From assembly GCA_046723645.1 (NCBI GenBank), contig JBKOUY010000036.1, positions 1 to 17,964 on the forward strand: a stretch of DNA of 17,964 nt, read 5' to 3'. Origin of the DNA: DASQUK01 sp046723645. GTDB taxonomy: Bacteria; Actinomycetota; Acidimicrobiia; Acidimicrobiales; VFJN01. The notes below the pieces were generated by a model. The model did not search any database, was not told the origin of the DNA, and saw only the letters and a program-made list of their open reading frames with translations. Position numbers and translations under genes: made by a program. Positions 14,943-17,964 of the stretch are shown piece by piece; the stretch's first letter is position 1, and every line of letters starts with the position of its first letter.

Positions 14943-15602
14943 ATGTCAGCATTCGACGCCGCGCGTCAAGCCCGCCGCGACAGCCTGGCGCAGGCGATCG
15001 CCGCCATCGACGCCGAGCTGGCCGAGGCCAACCGGGCGCGCGAGACCGCACTGGCGTCGTGCCGCCGGGTGATCCGGGCCGCCGGGTCGAGCATCCGCGC
15101 CATCCACCGACTGGATGCCGACGCCGCCCGCGAGCTGGCCGACGGCGCGGAGGTGGCGCTCCGCGAGGCCCAGCGCGTGCTGTCCCCCTTCCCGGCGGTC
15201 GGGCACGCCGGCTTCCTGCACGACGCCGAGAAGGAGTACACGGAGGCTCGAGCCGTTGCGGCCCTGGTGGCCGGTGGCCCGATGCCGACACCGGCCGAGC
15301 TGGGCGTGGCCGCGTCGGCGTGGATGCGCGGTGTGGCCGAGGCGGCCAGCGAGCTCCGGCGCCACCTGCTCGACCGCCTGCGGGAAGGCGACGTGGAGCG
15401 TGGCGAGTCGTTGCTCGCCGCCATGGACGAGGTCTACGACGCGCTGGTCGTCGTCGACTACCCGGACGCGCTGACGAACGGCCTCCGGCGGACGCTCGAC
15501 GCGTTGCGGGCGGTCCTCGAGCGCAGCCGCGGCGACGTGACCACGACCGTCCTCCAGACCCGCCTCCAGGGCGCCATCGAGGGGCTCTCGCCGCCGGCCT
15601 GA
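14943..15602 (+). CDS. translin/TRAX-family protein (possible RNA-binding protein or endoribonuclease)
   Basis: 219 residues, entirely helical in appearance. The central HDAEKEYTEARAVAALVAGG and PAELGVAASAWMRGVAEAASELRRHLLDRLREGD match the core helices of translin/TRAX. YPDALTNGLRRTLDALRAVLERSRGDVTTTVLQ matches the family's C-terminal helix pair. Acidic residues E98 and E101 lie where TRAX and archaeal translin carry catalytic glutamates, with D in RRTLDALR as a possible third ligand; whether it is an active RNase is inference. Translins in eukaryotes and archaea bind or cut small RNAs and tRNA fragments, and bacterial members are little studied. ATG 14943 is 12 bp after the GlpR-like gene, so co-transcription is likely. 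No strong ribosome-binding site is visible. Confidence 0.75.
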   Translation: MSAFDAARQARRDSLAQAIAAIDAELAEANRARETALASCRRVIRAAGSSIRAIHRLDADAARELADGAEVALREAQRVLSPFPAVGHAGFLHDAEKEYTEARAVAALVAGGPMPTPAELGVAASAWMRGVAEAASELRRHLLDRLREGDVERGESLLAAMDEVYDALVVVDYPDALTNGLRRTLDALRAVLERSRGDVTTTVLQTRLQGAIEGLSPPA

Positions 15603-15637
15603 GCCGCGGATGGGTTGGAGCGGGCGCTCGCTGCCGG

Positions 15638-17260
15638 TCAGGTGAGGTCGTGGTCGTACGCGTAGGCGGTCGCGGCGGCGCGCGACGACACGCCGAGCTT
15701 GGTGAAGATGTGGCTGACGTGGCTCGCCACGGTCTTCTCGCTGATGAACAGCCGCTCGGCGATGACCCGGTTCGTCTTCCCCTCGGCGAGGATCCGCAGC
15801 ACCTCGAGTTCCCGCGAGGTGAGGCCGTCCGGGAGGTAGGACGGGTCGCCGCCGTCGAGCCGGCCCAGGTCGGGAGCGGCGCCGAGGGCCTCGAAGGTCG
15901 ACCGGGCCGCGCTCCTCGCCAGGTCGGCGCCTTCCGTGTCGCCGAGTGCCGCGCAGGCCTCGGCGACGAGCACGCGGGTCAGTGCTGCCTCGTGGCGGGC
16001 CCCGAGCTCGTCCCACTGCTGCAGCGCACGGCGGGCGGCAAGGAGGGCGTCCCGGGCGCGGCCCTCCGCGAGCAGGGCGGCGCCGGTGGCGTGCGCACCG
16101 AGCGCCTGGAGGAACGGCGATGCGAGGTCGGTCGCGACCGCCGTGAGCTCCTCGGCGGCTGCCCGCGCCGCCGGGACGTCGCCGGTTGCCAGGACGATCT
16201 CGGTGTACGCACCGAGCGCTCGCGCCCGAGAGATCGGGTCGGTCGCCTCGCCGAGCACCCGCCGGATGCTGGCGTCCGCCGTGGCGGTCCGCCCCTGGGC
16301 GAGCCTCAGGAGCGCCAGGCCGGGCTGGGGCTCGCAGCCGTGCTCGTTGGCGCTGCGGTAGGAGGCCTCGGCGGCATCGAACTTGCCGCGGAGCCGATGG
16401 AGCTCGCCCTCGACGTAGTGGGCCCCGCCGAGCGTGAGGCGGTTGATCGGCTCGGCCAGCCGGTCGCACGCGCCGCGGGCGGCCTCGACGGCGTCCGACC
16501 AGTCTCCCTGCAGCTGTAGGACCTGGGCGCGGTGGAGCAGGCAGTTGCCCCGGTAGAGCACGAGGTCGGCCTGTTGATCGCACCAGCGCGAGAACGACTC
16601 CGTCCAGACCCGGCAGCGCGAGACGTCGAAGAGCTCGGTGCAGGCATCGATCACGGTGCAGTAGGCGTCGCCGACCGCGATCGGAGAGATTTCCCGCGCC
16701 TCGACGGCGATCATCGCCTCGTCGAGCAGCGCCAGCCCCTCGGCGAGGCCCCCGAGGTAGACGAGCATCCGGCCCTCGCCGATGCGGGCCATGGTGACGA
16801 GCTCACGGTCGCGATAGGACGCGCCGATGGCGCCCGCCTCCACGAACAGGTCGTGGGCAGCGGAGTAGTCGCCCTCGCCGAAGATCCGGCACATGGCCGA
16901 CGCGTGCGCCAGGTAGCCGCGCTCGACGCAGTCGATGGCGGCGTCGTCCAGCAGCCGGCGCACCCGCTCGACCCACCCGGTGCTCCGGGCGATGTCGCCC
17001 TTGAACCCCATGGTCTGCGCCACGCGGAGGCCGAAGCGGGCCGCCAGCTCGATCTCGTCGGCCTGCGCGCAGTCGCCGTGCGCCAGGGCCCAGACCTCGA
17101 AGGCGGTCTCGTCCCGGCCCGTCATGTAGGCGGCGGTGGCGAGCCGGTCGACGTCCTCGATCGAGAGGTCGGCGTACGGCACCGTGGACAGGAGCCGATA
17201 GGCCTCGCCCCAGTCGCGACCCTCGGAGCCCGCTCGAGCCTCGTCGGTCGCTCGCCGCAC
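15638..17260 (-). CDS. LuxR-family transcriptional regulator with TPR-like helical repeats
   Basis: 540 residues from GTG 17260. Residues 1 to ~460 are consecutive helical repeats of TPR type (for example AARFGLRVAQTMGFKGD, GRMLVYLGGLAEGLALLDEAM, ALGAHATGAALLAEGRARDALLAARRAL). The C-terminus is a LuxR helix-turn-helix: LTSRELEVLRILAEGKTNRVIAERLFISEKTVASHVSHIFTKL. It resembles the C-terminal half of MalT/LAL regulators but has no P-loop ATPase domain, so sensing must rely on the TPR scaffold. The frame is open further upstream to 17548, but those residues are non-repetitive and overlap the divergent gene. GTG 17260 is chosen because GATACT ends exactly six bases before it. It probably controls itself or the divergent NTF2-like gene. 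It is convergent with the translin gene (35-bp gap). Confidence 0.88.
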   Translation of the reverse strand: MRRATDEARAGSEGRDWGEAYRLLSTVPYADLSIEDVDRLATAAYMTGRDETAFEVWALAHGDCAQADEIELAARFGLRVAQTMGFKGDIARSTGWVERVRRLLDDAAIDCVERGYLAHASAMCRIFGEGDYSAAHDLFVEAGAIGASYRDRELVTMARIGEGRMLVYLGGLAEGLALLDEAMIAVEAREISPIAVGDAYCTVIDACTELFDVSRCRVWTESFSRWCDQQADLVLYRGNCLLHRAQVLQLQGDWSDAVEAARGACDRLAEPINRLTLGGAHYVEGELHRLRGKFDAAEASYRSANEHGCEPQPGLALLRLAQGRTATADASIRRVLGEATDPISRARALGAYTEIVLATGDVPAARAAAEELTAVATDLASPFLQALGAHATGAALLAEGRARDALLAARRALQQWDELGARHEAALTRVLVAEACAALGDTEGADLARSAARSTFEALGAAPDLGRLDGGDPSYLPDGLTSRELEVLRILAEGKTNRVIAERLFISEKTVASHVSHIFTKLGVSSRAAATAYAYDHDLT

Positions 17261-17266
17261 CGCGCC

Positions 17267-17272
17267 AGTATC
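17267..17272 (-). promoter_or_regulatory. -10 box of the LuxR-type regulator gene (GATACT), leaderless type
   Basis: On the minus strand GATACT ends six bases before GTG 17260, the same spacing as at moaA, moaC and the thioesterase gene. No -35 is evident. The 184-bp divergent gap also contains a close TTCT-N6-TTCT pair at about 17329-17342, which may be part of a regulator site. Confidence 0.45.
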
Positions 17273-17404
17273 GCCGATGTGGCGCACTGGCCGGCCGGGA
17301 CCCACCGGGGATCGCCTCGCAAACGGTGTTCTAGGTGGTTCTGCTGACGACCGGCGCGCTCCGAAATCGTTGGTTCGACCGACGCCGACCCCGCACGGCC
17401 TTCG

Positions 17405-17439
17405 TACCGTCGCCATCGACCACCCTCGCGACCAGGAGG
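17405..17439 (+). promoter_or_regulatory. candidate -10 box and strong ribosome-binding site of the NTF2-like gene
   Basis: TACCGT (17405-17410) fits TANNNT, predicting a start near 17417 and a leader of about 28 nt. AGGAGG (17434-17439) is the strongest Shine-Dalgarno in the window and fixes the ATG at 17445. Confidence 0.5.
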
Positions 17440-17444
17440 ACGAC

Positions 17445-17870
17445 ATGACCACGACGGCGACGACCCCGACGGACGACGCCACCGCCCAGGAGCTGAGCGA
17501 ACGGCTTGCGGACGTGTTCCGCACCGGCAACGCCAGCGACGTGCTCACTGAGGACCTGTTCCTCGACGGGCACCCTCCGCTGTGGCGGTTCCAGCTGCAG
17601 GGGCGCGATGCCTTCGCCGCCTGGCTCGCCGGCTATGCGCCCGGAGGCACCGAGACGACGGTCGTTCGCACGATTCCGACCGCAACCGGCTTCGTCACCG
17701 AATTCGTCGGGCGCCACGACGAGGATGGCGAGGAGATGACCGATCGCAAGATCCTCTTGTGCGAGGTCCGCGGTCGCCAGATCTCCGAGCTGACCGTCTA
17801 CTGCAGCGGTGACTGGGACGCGCAGCTGCGCGCTCGCCATGCCGCCGAGGCACCGATCATCCGTCCCTGA
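17445..17870 (+). CDS. NTF2/SnoaL-like small protein
   Basis: 141 residues. A Thr/Ala-rich start (MTTTATTPTDDATAQ) is followed by an alpha+beta pattern typical of NTF2/SnoaL folds: helix ELSERLADVFRTGN, DVLTEDLFLDGHPPLWRFQLQGRDAFAAWLAGY, then strands TTVVRTIPTATGFVTEFVGRHD, EMTDRKILLCEVRGRQISELTVYCSGDWD. The C-terminal strand pair ending VYCSGDWD is characteristic of the nuclear-transport-factor-2-like superfamily. The function could be ligand binding or a small isomerase or hydratase; nothing specifies which. ATG 17445 is set by AGGAGG four to five bases upstream. It diverges from the LuxR-type gene, a plausible regulator. Confidence 0.7.
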   Translation: MTTTATTPTDDATAQELSERLADVFRTGNASDVLTEDLFLDGHPPLWRFQLQGRDAFAAWLAGYAPGGTETTVVRTIPTATGFVTEFVGRHDEDGEEMTDRKILLCEVRGRQISELTVYCSGDWDAQLRARHAAEAPIIRP

Positions 17871-17891
17871 CGTTCGGGCTTGCCGAGTGCC

Positions 17892-17964
17892 TCAGAGCGT
17901 CGCTATGGCGGCGTTGCCGAGGCCCGTCGGGTAGTGGTTCCGCAGATCGACCTTGTACTCCAGG
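17892..17964 (-). CDS. 3' end of an unidentified minus-strand gene
   Basis: From the right edge the minus strand is open for 23 codons and ends in TGA at 17894-17892, giving a C-terminus of LEYKVDLRNHYPTGLGN then AAIATL. Third codon positions are G or C in 21 of 23 codons, and the peptide looks like folded protein rather than an antisense artefact. It converges on the NTF2-like gene with a 21-bp gap. I cannot name the family. Confidence 0.5.
   Translation of the reverse strand, partial: LEYKVDLRNHYPTGLGNAAIATL

Noticed and set aside
15603..15637. Possible bidirectional terminator between the convergent translin and LuxR-type genes
   Set aside because: GAGCG-GG-CGCTC has only five pairs with a two-base loop and no U-tract, too weak to list.
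14363..16519. 718-codon open frame on the plus strand spanning the GlpR-like, translin and LuxR genes
   Set aside because: It overlaps three recognisable proteins in other frames and strands, and its composition (Arg/Gly/Pro-rich) is typical of shadow frames in GC-rich DNA.
17261..17548. N-terminal extension of the LuxR-type regulator up to an upstream ATG at 17548
   Set aside because: It would overlap the NTF2-like gene and its ribosome-binding site, has no helical-repeat pattern, and the -10 box six bases before GTG 17260 gives a better start.
1..17964. Search for CRISPR arrays, tRNA/rRNA genes, IS ends or phage genes
   Set aside because: No regularly spaced repeats, no tRNA-like cloverleaf sequence, no transposase or integrase motifs and no compositional break were seen on reading.

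Overview
This window is a dense, very GC-rich chromosomal segment. Most codons end in G or C, GTG starts are frequent, and intergenic gaps are all under 190 bp. It looks like an actinobacterium. Evidence: a CIRCE (HrcA) operator in front of a zinc-ribbon, serine-tailed FmdB-type protein; a galU-moeA pair followed by a three-helix membrane protein of the type that follows moeA in mycobacteria and corynebacteria; and several genes whose -10 box ends 6-7 nt before the start codon, as in leaderless actinobacterial transcripts. A deep-branching class such as Acidimicrobiia is my best guess, but that placement is inference. I see no phage, IS element, CRISPR array, tRNA or rRNA.

Layout. (1) 1-2446, minus strand: a partial membrane-anchored sulfatase-like enzyme that runs off the left edge, and upstream of it a FlK-type hotdog thioesterase. 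(2) 2549-7643, plus strand: tldD, two tandem tldE/pmbA paralogues, then uppP (undecaprenyl-diphosphate phosphatase). (3) 7644-9625, minus strand: a CpaB/SAF-domain protein, a methylthioadenosine phosphorylase, and an FmdB/Ruc-like zinc-ribbon protein overlapping it by ATGA, with a CIRCE operator just upstream. (4) 9737-15602, plus strand: plsY, galU, moeA, moaA, moaC, a GlpR-like membrane protein, and a translin-family protein. (5) 15638-17260, minus strand: a TPR-LuxR regulator, divergent from a small NTF2/SnoaL-like protein (17445-17870). (6) The last 73 bases hold the 3' end of an unidentified minus-strand gene.

Themes. Envelope and phospholipid functions (UppP, PlsY, GalU, sulfatase-like enzyme, GlpR-like protein) sit beside molybdenum-cofactor synthesis (MoeA, MoaA, MoaC) and proteostasis (TldD/E, CIRCE-controlled zinc-ribbon chaperone candidate). 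The points most worth following are: one TldD with two different TldE partners; a shared, nearly identical promoter in front of galU and moaA with a related one at moaC; a gephyrin-like MoeA with a GlpR-like membrane protein three genes away, suggesting a cell-division role for the cluster; a bacterial translin gene right behind it; and a CIRCE element controlling a non-GroE operon.
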